Source: Calycina herbarum (taxonomy: Eukaryota > Ascomycota > Leotiomycetes > Helotiales > Pezizellaceae). From it: a DNA stretch of 64,000 nucleotides. Below the pieces are notes generated by a model that saw only the letters and a list, made by a program, of their open reading frames with translations, searched no databases and was not told the origin of the DNA. The stretch lies in contig LLEY01000088.1 of NCBI GenBank assembly GCA_001414485.1, positions 124,001 through 188,000 on the forward strand, given 5' to 3'. The position numbers were made by a program, and so were the translations under genes. This document shows, one piece after another, positions 38,168-50,800 of the stretch. Position 1 is the stretch's first letter. The number at the start of each line of letters is the position of its first letter.

Positions 38168-41100
38168 GCTCTCTTACGGTTATATCTAATAACAGCTACT
38201 ATATAAAAACTATATAAGTAAAAAGCAGTTTTTATATAGCTTCTAGGAAAAGCCTAGCTGGTATAAAAACCTAGATATAAGCCTCTTATCATTTATCTCT
38301 CTTATAGTATTCTCTTTATATATGTCTTAAATACTAATAGTCGTAGAGGTTTCGTAAGTGCGTTAGTAAGCATATATACTATAGAGTAGTAATCGACTAT
38401 AATCTTATTATACGTAATAAGCTGTTATATTTAGTAGAATTAGATATTAATATACTTGCTTTAGACATAGTTCTCTAGGTTCTTAGTAAGCGTAATCGCT
38501 AACTGATTATCGCAGAGAAGTAGGACTATAAAGTCGTCCTTTAAGTACTACGAATAGCTAATATCTCGTAGTAGCCTACTATACTAGACAGCCTGCTTAC
38601 TTATCTAGCAAAGTACTATATACTCTGCCTTAGTAGTTAATATAGAGATTAACTGCTATTTCTTCGACGTCTAAGTAATAGGTCCTCTATAGAGCTTGAA
38701 GATATACCTATAAGTTAATAGTCGATTAGCTAGGTTACTAGTATAGTCCGAGTTAGAATACCTCTTAAGAGTCTATAGTCGTTCCGAGTTACTATAGCGA
38801 ATAGTATAGCCGGGTATGTCTTTTAAGTAGTATAAGATCTATAATACGTAATTCTAATACTATATAGTAGGGTCTAAGCAGTACTACGTAAGTCGATAGA
38901 CTATAAAAGTGATATCTAGCCTAGTGCCTCTCTATAAATATATTAGACTTCTAATAGCTCTTTAGTATAGAGTAATATCAGCTCGGGGTTCATTTTACTT
39001 AGCTTTCCTAAGGGTCTATATTCTACCTATAAGAGTAGGATCCACTTAATCGCTGCCTTCTAAATACTTATTAACTAGCTTAAACAAGTAGCTTTTCTAG
39101 CTAATAGTCAGCGTCTACGACGCTTAATCCCGTATAACCTTAAGACTAAGAAACGTGCCGATCTCTCTTATGTCTTTAAGCTTATATAGTTTTCCGAACC
39201 TCTCTTTAAACGAGTTAACCTTATCTAAAGAGCGCCCTAGTATAATTATATTATTAACATAGAGGCTAATAATCAAGCTCTTATCTCTATTAATAAACAC
39301 GCTTAGATCGCTAAAAGAGGGCTTTAATCTAAACTTAGTAAGTCTATTATAAGCTTTAATATACTACTCTCTTCCAGACTGCTTCAGGCTATACAAGGCC
39401 TTCCACACCTTTAGTACAACGCTAGAAGGTAATAAGAGTTCTTAAACCTCTTAGATATACACCTCTGCGTATAACTCTGCTCGTAGATACGCTATATCTA
39501 CGTTAACTTAGTAAATCTCGAGGTCCTCTATATACTCTACAGCTAACAAAGCCCTAATAGACTTATAGTAGATAGTAGACGAGAATGTCTTAAGAAAGCT
39601 ATTACCTAGTCTCTAATAATATCCCTAAGCTACTAGTCTAGCCTTAAAGTAGTCTATTAACTCTATTAAGGTATACTTTATAAGGAAGACCTACTTTATA
39701 CCAACTATAGCCTTCGTAGAGAGGAGCTTAGTATACTCCCAGGTCCTAAGGACCTGGAGCTTAGCTAATTTATTAGCAATAGTATCTTTCTATTGCTAAG
39801 CGTACTAAGGGTTACTAACCGTCTTATTATACGACTTTAGAAGAAGTATCCTATAAGCATCAGCACTTAAGACTGTATCTTTGTCAAAGAACCTTCGAGG
39901 CCTGCGTTTACGAAGCCTACGGCCTATCAGAGCCTTATAGCTAGGTTTACTGTCTATATACTAATCAGACGTACGAGTCTTTCTCCTATAACTAGCGATT
40001 CTGTCTATACGTTTTAAAGACGTACGAGTCTCTCTCCTACGACTTGCTATTCTATCTACACGTTTATATAACGTACGAGTCTCTCTCCTACGACTAGCAG
40101 TAGTTCAGGCACCCTTAGATAACCTAGGCACTTTAACTAGCCTTTCTTCCTCGGGTTCTTCCTCGCTAAAGTCCTCTAACTCGCTAATAAACCCGTAGAC
40201 AGGAGTCTTATTACCCTACTTCTACTTCAGACGTCGATTAACTAGGAATCGAGGTCTTGTCGACATAATAATACGCTAGCTCGTAGGGTCGTATAATCTA
40301 TACTGTTGTAAAGTCTCTATATAGCCTATAAAGTATATCTTTCGCGAGACTAGCTTAAGCTTATATCGGTGCTAGTTAGAGAGCTAATAGAAAGCAACAC
40401 AGCCTTATAGCTTTAAGTACTATATCCCTAGCCTCTTCTCTGTAAATGCTTCTTCAGGTGTAATTCCGCCTAGCTCTATAAGCGTACGGTTTCTAATATA
40501 ATATATAGCTTTTATAGCTTCGCCTTAAAACTTATATAGTAATTAAACGTTAATAAGTATTACTCTTATAAGTGAAATAAGTGTATAGTTCAGCCTTTCA
40601 GAGACACTATTCTACTCTAGTATATATAGCGTGGTCTACTTAATCTTAACTCTATACTAGCTTAATAGCTTATTCTCAATTGCCTTAAACTCCTTAGTAT
40701 TATCAAGCCTAAGAACCTTTAGCTTATACCCTGTCTATAACTCTACTTCCTTCTTCTATTTAAGTATAACTTCTCTGAAGTCTATTCTTTGCTTAGTTAG
40801 GAAGACCTAGGACTTCCTTATTACCTGGTCTATAAGAGTATAAATATAGCGCTCTCTAGCTATAGTAGAAATACTATATAGACCTTAGAAGTTAGAAAAC
40901 ACTCGTTTAAGAGGTTTATCTACTTTCTCTAGTACTTGGCGGTTTATAACTCGTAGCTGTTTTACTATAATACATAGCTTATAGAAGTCTAAGTTATAAC
41001 CTCTTAGAATTGATATTAGTACTTCTAAGTCAGAGACTACGCCGTATAGCCCCCTGAGTCTCTATACACCGATATAGCTAAAATTCCTATACTAAAGGTT

Positions 41101-42632
41101 AAGGTTAAGATCTCTTTCAGTTACAGCTATAGTAGCTTCCGTAGTAACAGAGTCTAGTATATATTACGAGATAATCCGGCTTATATTCGTAATAACAAAA
41201 CTATCTTTTATAAGAGTTATAGCTTACTTACTTATACTACTAGTTGTCTATATAAGAATGCCCTTGTCCTATAGCTAAGGGACTGATATCAGGCTACCAG
41301 CTAGCTTAGACACGTATAGCACGTCTGTAAGAGTAAGCGTTTAAGTCTATAGCTTGTCTATAAAGACCTAGATACTAATATTCCTAATTCCTGTCCTATG
41401 TATTAAGCCGCTACTTATAGTCTTAACTACTATTAGGACTTTAAGCTCTAAAAACTTAGTAAATACGTCTCTGACGTAAGTTATATAGCGTATAGCCTCT
41501 GAGTCGATTATCTAGGCTACTTAGCTCTTATTAAAACGTTCTATAAGTACTCTCTAGTAGGCGTCTGTTAGAACGTCTTCTAATAGATCTATAGTAAGTA
41601 TAACTTCTTCGTCCTATATTAGCTAGTTCTATAGTTACTATTCTAGCGTAGGTAAAGAGCCTATAGAGGCACTCTTTGCTCGCTTAGTAAAAGCTTTCTC
41701 TTTAATCGTCTAAAGCTAAATAGAGTACTTAGTTTTAAAATGCTCTTCTTCTCTATAGTAATAGCAAGTGCTTTTGTACTTCTTACTCTTCTGTCCTCTA
41801 TAACTAGGCCTCTTTGCCTCTTACGTCTTCTGGCGTTTCTATAGTCGGTTATTAGCCGTAAGTACTGTTTCTCTAGAGATTTGATTTCTTAATCTCAAGT
41901 ATTACTCTGTCTCTTTTAGACTTATAACTATAGAGTCAAAGTCTAGAGTAGATAGCTTATCTTCAAGGATTTCAATACGCGTGTTATAGTCACTTCCTAG
42001 CTTCTAGACAGCTTAGAGAAGTGTACTAATCTTAGACTTTTCTATAAGTGCTTCGTCTATATCTATAGCAAAGATAAAGGCCTATAGGTTACGTAGGTCG
42101 GTGGATATTAAGTCGATTATAGCTCTAGCCTTCGGCTCGTATCTATAGAACTAACTTATATACGTAGTAAGTAATATATCGTTAGATAGGCGGCAGTCCT
42201 TACGTAAGGCCTTCTATTGCTCCTATATAGTCTAAAAGTCGATAATCTTATTTTTCATCGTAAGCAAGCAATAGCCTATAATATAGGTCCTCGCCTTAGC
42301 GTTCTTACGTCTCTATACCTCCTAAGGTAATAATACTCTAGTATTAGTCTTAGTACTATCTTACTAGGAAGGACCTCCTGCTCTTGTTGAGATTCGTAGC
42401 GTAGGGGTTGTAGTACTAGCTGGTTTTAGTTCGTTACTAAGGACAAGGTTAAGAAGGCCTCTAGCTTCTAGGAAAGAGCGTACTTCTTCAGCCTATATTC
42501 GATAGTTAAGGAGGCTAGTAAGTTTTGGGATTTTTAGCGATTTGTCGTCGTACGACATACTAACTAATAGAATATACAGGCTTGAGGCTTATTATAATTA
42601 GTCGAAGCGATAGAGCTTCCGAGCTTATAACC
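38168..42632 (-). pseudogene. Copia-B gag-pol relic
   Basis: The minus-strand frame from 42,558 encodes a copia-type Gag N-terminus, followed by protease, integrase and RT/RNase H regions that can be followed only in fragments because of dense TAG/TAA. Composition is extremely TA-rich. Adjacent to the 5' LTR the sequence GGTTATAAGCTCGG corresponds to GGTTATAAGCCCGG at the same place in copia-D, so both probably use the same primer-binding site. Confidence 0.65.
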
Positions 42633-42840
42633 TGTTATAATACTACACTTTAGAGGACAAGGGTAAAAGACTTGAATTCTATACCTTACTCTATAAGAGC
42701 AGAAGGCATATTTATATACAACTTTACAATAGTAATTACCGTATCTATTTACTAAAAAACTCTTCCTCGGCATACTCGACGAGTATACCGATATCTTCTT
42801 AAGTAGCTTAATATAACAGATATCACCGTACCTATTAACA
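42633..42840 (-). repeat. 5' LTR of copia-B
   Basis: 208 bp; plus-strand start TGTTATAATACTACAC and end CCTATTAACA. Confidence 0.85.
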
Positions 42841-45786
42841 CGGTAGAAGGCCTAGCGGATATCGAGTTTCGTAAATCTCTTAGTACGAGCAAGGCGAGCC
42901 AGAGTCTCGTTAATTAATAGTAAGAGGTATCGATCCTTACAAGTAAGAGTATTTAGCTTATAGAAGTCGATATAGAAGCGTAGGCTGCTATTAGGTTTCT
43001 AGACAAAGAGAGTAGGTAAGGCAAAGAGTGCTTAGCTTAACTCGATAAAACCCTTAGCAAGGTTCTTAACCAAGTACTACTTAATAGCTCTAAGTTTATC
43101 TGCTAACTAATAATAAAGCAGGCTGTATCCTAGAGTATTCGAAGCTTCTAGCTTAATTCGGTGATCGTACTAGCGGTGAGGCGGGAGCTTGTCTAATACT
43201 GCTTTTAAGAACACGTCCTTGTACGAGCTATACTATAACGGTAGCTTGTTCTTAATATCCTAGATAGTTGCTTAGTCGTTATTCTTAAGAGCTTCTTTCG
43301 ACTGGATTATTTAGTCTAACTCGTATAGGCTTGTCGAAAAGAACTTATTCTCTTTTTTCTATAGATAGAAGTAGAATCTATTTATACTAATATAAGCGAT
43401 GTCTACTGAAGGAAGGTCTTGCTATACTAAAGAAGCCGCTGAAGTAGGGATAGGTTATAGAAGTGTGCTTTCTAGTAGATTAAGCTCTAGCTACATCTGG
43501 CGTATCTTATCTCTTATGTCCTATTCGTACTTATAACCTCTAATAGTCTTGATTTCACTTAGGTCCTAGCTCTCGTAACCCGAGTCTACTTCTTTTAAGA
43601 GAGTACTAGACAGAGGCAGGCTAACGAGGCAAGCGAGTATATAAGAGGGCTTGCCTTATCTGCTATCTTTACGTCGTATATCCTCTCTTTCTATAGCACG
43701 TTCCCTAGATAGTACGTCTTACTAGTAATCGGGCTAGGTACGTTAGAGGGCGATATAGCTTCGAGGTATATAGATCTCTTTTTAAAAGGTAGACGAGGTA
43801 GTATACTTATCGTCCTTACTATCTTCAGGCTATATAAGCTTCTGTTTTCTAGGGTTCAACTAGATATTAAAGTAGGCTATCTATTTAAGTCTAAGAATAA
43901 CCTCGTAGTTACCTAGGTCTAGAATATAGAGAGAGATATTAGTTTATCGATACCTATCTATAGAGAGATAAAGAGTAAGAATATAAGTAACAGACTTGCT
44001 CGACTTACTATCGAATCCTTTAGTTATAATAGGCTGTTTTAGCTTTTAAGGTATAAGGTTGAAAAACTTAGCTATATTAGTAGCGAAAGTAGTATTAATA
44101 AAAGCAAAGCTGTTCGCTCTAGTATTAATTAAAGCGTAGGTTATAATTCTAATTCTATTATTAGCTAGTGTATAAGGAACTATAAAATGTTTTCTACCTA
44201 TTAATCGACTTAAATTAATCTTCTTTAGACTAAGAGTATACCCTAGATAGGAGTCTTAGCCTAGGGTTCTTCTTTTCTCGAATCGTAGAAAGGTTTCTCG
44301 TCTACTAATTCTTCTTTCTTAATCTCCTTAAAGTCTACTCACTTAGGCTCGGGGCAGGTAATAGCAAAGTATCCTTTCTTATAGTAATTATAGCAGGTAG
44401 TATTTATATCCGTAGAAGCTAGGCGTCTTACTTCGTTAGGTCGAGGCTTTTCGCTAGTTATACGCTTAAAAGCTAGATTTGTTATACGTAATAGTAGGTC
44501 TAATATAAGACGTTAAGAGCGTAGAGTAGCTAAGGTTGTTATTAAATCAGAGCTAGGTGCCGAAGCTAAAGATTAAGAGAGTTAAGTAGCTAACTTCTCT
44601 TAGTATCGCTTTTAACGCTCTTCTCTTATAGTAATACGCTTTAACTCTATGTCTAAAGATAGACAGTTTACTAACAGCTCTTAGTATATGTCGAGGGTAC
44701 GTAGTATTAGAGCTATTCCTCTCTAGAGCGGCGTCGTTAATCTATTATACAAGTCTAAGCAGAGGCTCTCTTAAGGAATTTAAGCTTCTCCTGCTAGGTG
44801 TAGGAACTAGGTCTAGAACTCGGCGAACGTCTGGGTTGTTTTCATAGTATAGTAATAGTTATACTCGTATCTAGCGTCTTATACTTGATTTAGGTTCACG
44901 TAAACAGAGGTAAGGTATTCGATTATCTCTTTAGCAGAGGTAAAACGTGTCTATAAGTCTTCGTCGTAGCGTAGCTAGAGGTGCCGCTACGCGTCGCCGG
45001 TTATATAATTAAATAGATATAGTATCTTATCTTCTTTGTCTTAAAAGTGGTCTACGTTACTACGGAATTTGCCTTAGATCTAGATCTTCTAGCTGAGAAA
45101 GGTAGGGTTTTGTCTATCTAATAGAGGCTAGGGATTTAGCTGTTTCTTTAAGTACTTATAGCTAGTATTCGAGCTTGGTATCGTAGAATCGAAGGTGTTA
45201 CGTTCGATTAATTAAGCGACTTATTAAGGTAATAGTAAAGGTGAAGGCGACGAGGCTGTCGGTTGTTTATTATTTTCACTGTCTAAAGTAGTAAGCCGAT
45301 CTAGGATCTGACCTAGCTTATTATTAGTCTATAACTGGTTTTTAGAGAAGGTACGGATCTACTCTTAAAGCTAAGATACGTTAACCTCCTTAGTATCGTC
45401 GTAGTCGGAGTCTTATTACTAGTAGCTAATAGTATAGAGTCTGCCGTCGTCGACCTAGATCGTATTCTCCTAGTTATTAGTATTATCGGTAGAACTTTAT
45501 TCTACTCTTAAGAAGTTCTTCTAGTACGCTCCCGTAGAACGCGCTTTAGATACTATAGTAGTAATTAGCAAATATAGGTCGTAAAAGTAAGATATATACG
45601 TAGCGAAAATCCGTTTTCTAAATTAGCGTATATCTAGAGCGCTCCGCTTACTAGATCTTCTTAACTCCTTCTAAAAAGCTCTATAGCTAGGCAGTTAAGG
45701 ATCGTAAGGTCCTTCTACCGCGACGGATAGACAGGAAGAGATATTTAGTAAAGCCTTCTTAGGTAGTATAGGCGAGCTTAGAATAA
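42841..45786 (-). pseudogene. gypsy-C gag, protease and RT start
   Basis: Minus-strand islands include KRFTKLDIR-stop-AFYR adjoining copia-B (RT motif A region), a protease-like stretch around 44,100, and a zinc knuckle near 44,390 reading YYKKGYFAITCPEPK, with Cys/His partly changed to Tyr. Many stops. It is more RIP-mutated than the 3' half of the same element. Confidence 0.65.
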
Positions 45787-45986
45787 TATAACGACACGTA
45801 CGAAGTATAGCCCGCGTAAGGTAGACGGTCTACGGTATAGGTTATAGAATCGTAGAACTGTCTTATTCGAAGATTCTAAGCTGAGGAGAAGAGGAGAGCT
45901 CGAGAGAGCTCGAGTCTAAATATAAAATATAGTTCGCTAAGGTAGCCACGTAATATAAATAGCACGTGACGGTTAGAACCGTTATA
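45787..45986 (-). repeat. 5' LTR of gypsy-C
   Basis: 200 bp; starts TATAACGACACG (from TGTGACGACACG) and ends AACCGTTATA. Differences from the left LTR are transitions. Confidence 0.9.
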
Positions 45987-47454
45987 TCCAGGTCTTCGGC
46001 GGCAGCTTTTATAAGAACAACTCTTAAGATATTATATTATAAAACTGTAGTAAACGTCTTAAAATAGTCGATTCTATATTCCTAGAAGTCACCTCTTATA
46101 GTTAGCCTAGACTTATAACATACGATCTTACTATTCACTTTAAGCTTATGTTTTAAGACCTATTTAGTCGGAAGAAGTCTCTTCTCTTATAGATTACCTT
46201 ATTTGATAATAAAAGCTCTATTCTTACTTAAAGAGGTTAACTCTTTCTTTAGCGACGGTATCTAATTCTTAGGATCCTTGTCTATAGCCCTCTTAAGTAT
46301 TACCTCTTTAAAAGAAGTAAGTAGAACAGAATTTAAGAGCTTGAATATGTCGAGATCTAAAGCTTGTAATATAGTAGCCGTGTCTTCAAAGACACGCTTT
46401 AGCTTATAAATTCTACTATATCTTAATTAGTAGACTTAGAAGAGTGGCTCTAGTATATTGTCTCTATTAGTTACTAAATCTTCTTAATTTACAGTAGACC
46501 TTTTAGATAAGTTACTACTAGGAACAGATCTTTCTTCTACTTCTTCTTAAACTTCTACTATCCTTAGTATAAGCGAAGTAGTTGTTTAGACAGCTCTTCT
46601 CTAGAGCGTTAGTATAATAGAACTATTAGGAATAATCGGAATTGGAATTGCCGAGTCTACGTACCGAATAGAATACGATACGGATATTGTTTTAGGTTTT
46701 AGAAAAACTAGATAGCTTCTAGACTTACTATTGTCCGAACCTCTTATAAATAGCTACCTCTTCTCTATTAGAAAAGACTAATTTAGTCTTTTTCTTTATA
46801 TCAGAGCCTAGTATTCGGATATGTTATTCTATCGAACGTACTTCTATATACCTCTTTTGTAGTAGTATCCGTTTCGTACTATTATAGTTAGTAGAGTTTA
46901 AGTCTTTAAGACTTTCTCTTTTAGTACTAACTTTGGAAAGTTATACTCGTTGAATCGCAGCTCTGCCGATTTACGATACTAGTATATCCGTACGTTAAAC
47001 AGCTTATATATAATATTTCTACTTATGCCTACGTATATCTAGTGCTTAAGATGCCTTAGATTATACTTCTATAGATGAGTTGCTTTTGGATTCTAGAGCT
47101 ACGTAGTATACCTAAAAACTCGTATTCTAGAGACATCTAGTTAATAGCTAGTATACGCTTCGTAAGAAGTTCTTACCTTTATAATTATAACTTATAAGTC
47201 TATATCTAACGAGTTCCTAGAACTCTTAGTAGAATAACTATATAGAAGTACTGAAGTCGGTAGTCTATTTAGTAGCTAATATATATATTCGGCTATAAAA
47301 CACTATATACTAAAGTATAACTTACTCTAATAAATTATAGATCTTATTAGGTTGTTTATCTCGGCTATTTTACGCTCGATTATACTATTTAGATAATAGT
47401 CGTATAGTAGCGAGGGCTTAATCTAATACTATTTCTTCTTAAGCATCTACTTTA
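45987..47454 (-). pseudogene. Copia-A integrase-to-RT linker, RIP-mutated
   Basis: It lies between two inserted gypsy elements. Near 46,030-46,100 the minus strand reads YFKTFTTVL, the copia RT motif D-Y-x-x-T-F-[AS]-P-V. The block at 46,600-46,890 recurs inverted at 28,835-29,130. Stops are frequent. Confidence 0.65.
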
Positions 47455-47893
47455 TATTACGAATCACGTGTAAGTATATAACGAGTAAAGACTAGACAGC
47501 GCTCTAATAGGTTAAGTACTATCGGGAACTCTTATAAATAAAAAGAGGGATCCTTAGACTAGCTAAGCGGTCTATGGATTTCTTTTAGTAAGAAGCATCA
47601 CGTGACCTAGTCGCCTGAGTCGCTTAAGTCGCCTGTCGACTAAAGCGATTAGGGCGAGCGACTAGAGCGATTAAAACAAGAGACTATAGTTCTATATAAG
47701 ACTAGCACGTCTGCTATTAGATAGGAGCTTCGTACTTAACTTTAGTTATTAATCTTATTATCTTGTTTAATATCTTTGATATAAGTAACGAGTTTACTTC
47801 TAAGTAAACAACCCGGCGTATCTATACTTCTTACTTATATACTAACCTTCGAGACTTAGTTATCTTTGTTTAGTTCGTTTAAGTTTCGTTATA
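47455..47893 (+). repeat. 5' LTR of gypsy-2
   Basis: 439 bp, ending GTTTCGTTATA (CA lost by transition). It contains the family TATATAA box. Confidence 0.9.
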
Positions 47894-50800
47894 CTTTAAG
47901 CACCTGCTTAGAAGTTCAGTCGCTATAGCTCTAGTAACCCCTACAGCAGCTAGCCTAAATACTAGTTAAGTCAACGTTGTAGGAATATCTAGAAGTACTA
48001 CCGGAAGAACACCTGCTAGTATATAGTCAACTAGGAACGACGACAATGTTAGTATATTAGACGCCCCCGAGCCTTATAAGGTCGAAGCACTTAAGTCTAT
48101 TAAAGTTAAGATACTAGATACGTATTATAGGAAGCGAAAGAAACTCGACTTATTCCTTCTCTAAATAGACATCTACTTCAACTTTAATTCTAATAAGTTC
48201 GAAGGTAATTACAACTTACGAACTATCTTCGCTATCTCCTACCTTAGGGGATTAGTATTAGAATAGGCCTAGCTATACTTAGAGGACTTCTTTAAGAATA
48301 GGAATAAAGACGGAAAGATAGAATTAACTAAGATTATATTTAAATCTTAGAGAGGATTTAAGACAACTATTAGAAAAGTCTTTAGAGACTTCGACACTAT
48401 CTAAACAGCTGTATATAAGCTTTTAGAGTTACGCTAGACTAGATTAGTAATAGATTACGCTAATAAGTTTTAATAATATAGAACGAAATCGGGGTAGGAT
48501 ACTATTACTCTTATAAAACTCTTCTATAGAGGATTAAAGGTATATATCTATAAGGAAATAGCTAAGTAGAATATATAGTTCTTAACTATCACAGGTATAA
48601 TTAAGGAAGTTGTCTAGTTAGACAACCGCCTATATGAATTCAGGAAGAGTAACTCTAAGTACGGAGAAAAGAGCTAAGAGACAGGAAAGTAGAAGCACTT
48701 CTATACTAAGCATAGTAAGGAGGCAAACGCTATATAGAAGAAAACCTTTCCGAAGAAAGGAGGACTTTCCTAGGAGGAGCGAAATCGTCGACGCGAGTAG
48801 AACTTATATTATAACTGTAGCCTCTCTAGGTATAGAGTAAATAAGTGTAGTAAGAAGAAAGACTCTAATAGAAAGAGACAAATCAACGCTATAGTCTATA
48901 AGGAAGTAGTATTACTTAATAAAATTAAACTTATAGACGAGGAACTCAAAGCCCGAGGATATAGTACGTAAATTAAAACAGACGCTGTAAATATAATAGC
49001 AGGCGCTATATACTTATAGCTAAACGAAGGAACTAAGTTATAAGTCAGTAGAGTATAGAATACTAATAATAATAGAGATCTACTTCTTAAAGAAAATTAC
49101 AACACACGGTTAGAAATAGATTACGAATCTTCTCTTTAAGCAGAATACGAATTATTACTATTAACAAGGAATAATCAAGATCGAGTAACTATAGTTAGCT
49201 CTATTACTAGAAGAGAGACTATTAAATTCAAGGAATTAGAACTAGAATAGACAATACCAAATAATTACCTAGAAGAGAGAGATCTATAGATAGTTACTAA
49301 TTTGAAAAACAATACCGCTGAATAGCAGTAGTATTACCTAGAGGGATTCGATAAATATAACAGATGTCTAAAGTCGGATATAACTACCTACCTCCCTAGT
49401 TAAGACTATAAGTTAGAGATTAATAAGAAATATTAGATATTAAGAGTTGAAAAAGGAGTTGTAATAGTATTTAAAGGATTAGGAGATCAGCGAATATTCG
49501 AGGTTACTAAGGTAGACCTATAGGTCGACCTAATCTAGGAATTCTATTAACTTATAAAAGGTAAGCGGTAGACTACTGAACCTTATATAAAGCAACTGTT
49601 AATTAGGTTCGGTATAAACCACGAGTATTATCAGACTAGTCTATAGAAAAACGTTTTATAGGAATACTTCTAGAACCTAAAGGAACTGTAGAAGATAGTC
49701 TAGTATACGAAGTAGCTTTTTCCGACGACGAAAAAGTAATATTCTTTCTAAGCTCTTAGAAAGGAGATAATAGTAAGAGAAGATTCGAGGTTTATTATAT
49801 TAAACCAGAAAATTACACTACTATAGAAGAGTTAAACGCTATATTAAGAGAAAATCAACTTATAGTAATAGCGAAGATAAGAGGAAAGGAACTTCGAGTC
49901 TTAATTAATTCTAGAGTAATAAGTAACTTCCTTTCTCTAGTAGCTTAGAAGAAGCTAAACGTTCTAATTAAGAGTATAAAGCCTTACCGCTTAGGAGTGG
50001 TTAATAGAACAGACGTTGTATACTAGAACGGAATTATCGATTAGTAAACTATTCTAACAAAGATTACTATTAAAGGACACTACTTAGATATATAATTCGA
50101 TATTATTAAAATAGGGAATAAGGAAGCGATACTTAGTATACTATAGATTCGAGAACATAATCTAGATATTAACTAGAAGGCTTAGAAAATAACCTTTAGT
50201 TAATATAATTACGTAGGTTTGTAATTATAACTATAAGGCTAGAACGAGGTTAGCGCTACCTCTTCTAAGACGCTAGGACACCTTACCTAGGGTTCTTTAT
50301 AGGTTAGTAAGACAGCTGATAACGAAATATCTATATAGTATAGAGAATTTAGAGCTTTGTTCGAAAACCTAGAAGACTTGCAAGCCTTGCTAGAACATCG
50401 TCTATAGGATTATAAGATCAAATTAAAAGAGGGTTATTACCTCTCGAAGCAGAAGCTTCGGTTATATAACTAGAAGAGCCTATAGAGAATAGAAAGTTAT
50501 ATAAAAGAAGGTATTAAGAAGAGATATATCAGAAGATCTAAGTCGTTAATTACTTTAAATATACTTATTATTAAGAAAAAAGACGACTTAGACAGAAGAG
50601 TATATATTAATTACTAAGAAGTAAATTATACTATAGTTAAGAACGCTTATCTACTACTACCTAGCTAATACTTATAAGATAAGTTAGATAAGATAGTACG
50701 ATTTACGAAATTAGATTAATAAAACACTTATAGACTTATACGAATAAAAGTCGGAGACGAATAGAAGACAGCATTTACCTTACTATCGAGCCTTTATAAA

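Larger units (their letters stand above)
37960..42840 (-). mobile_element. Copia-B inserted in the RT of gypsy-C
   Basis: This 4,881-bp element has 208-bp LTRs (37960-38167 and 42633-42840) starting TGTTATAATACTACAC (left copy TATTATAATACTATAC). The flanking 5-mers CAGTG (37955-37959) and CGGTA (42841-42845) differ only by G/A and fit a mutated CGGTG duplication. Joining the flanks restores the gypsy RT reading K-L-D-I-R...A-F-Y-R...I-D-L-E-S-E-D. Inside, minus-strand gag starts at 42,558 (MSYDDKSLKIPKLTSLLNYR). Coding capacity is abolished by TAG/TAA throughout. Confidence 0.85.
35077..45986 (-). mobile_element. Ty3/gypsy chromovirus gypsy-C
   Basis: Two 200-bp LTRs (35077-35276 and 45787-45986) are flanked by the target duplication TCCAG (35072-35076 and 45987-45991). 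Next to the left LTR lies a CCCCCCCTCTG tract, the polypurine tract of a minus-strand element. Internal order on the minus strand: gag with a mutated zinc knuckle (about 44,390), protease (about 44,100), RT start (42,841-43,500), RT/RNase H (37,955-37,183), integrase and chromodomain (36,165-35,325). Copia-B interrupts the RT. The left half is much less mutated than the right half. Confidence 0.9.

Noticed and set aside
42564..42773. Minus-strand 69-codon frame across the copia-B LTR
   Set aside because: It spans the LTR and leader of copia-B and has no gag similarity; the real gag starts at 42,558.
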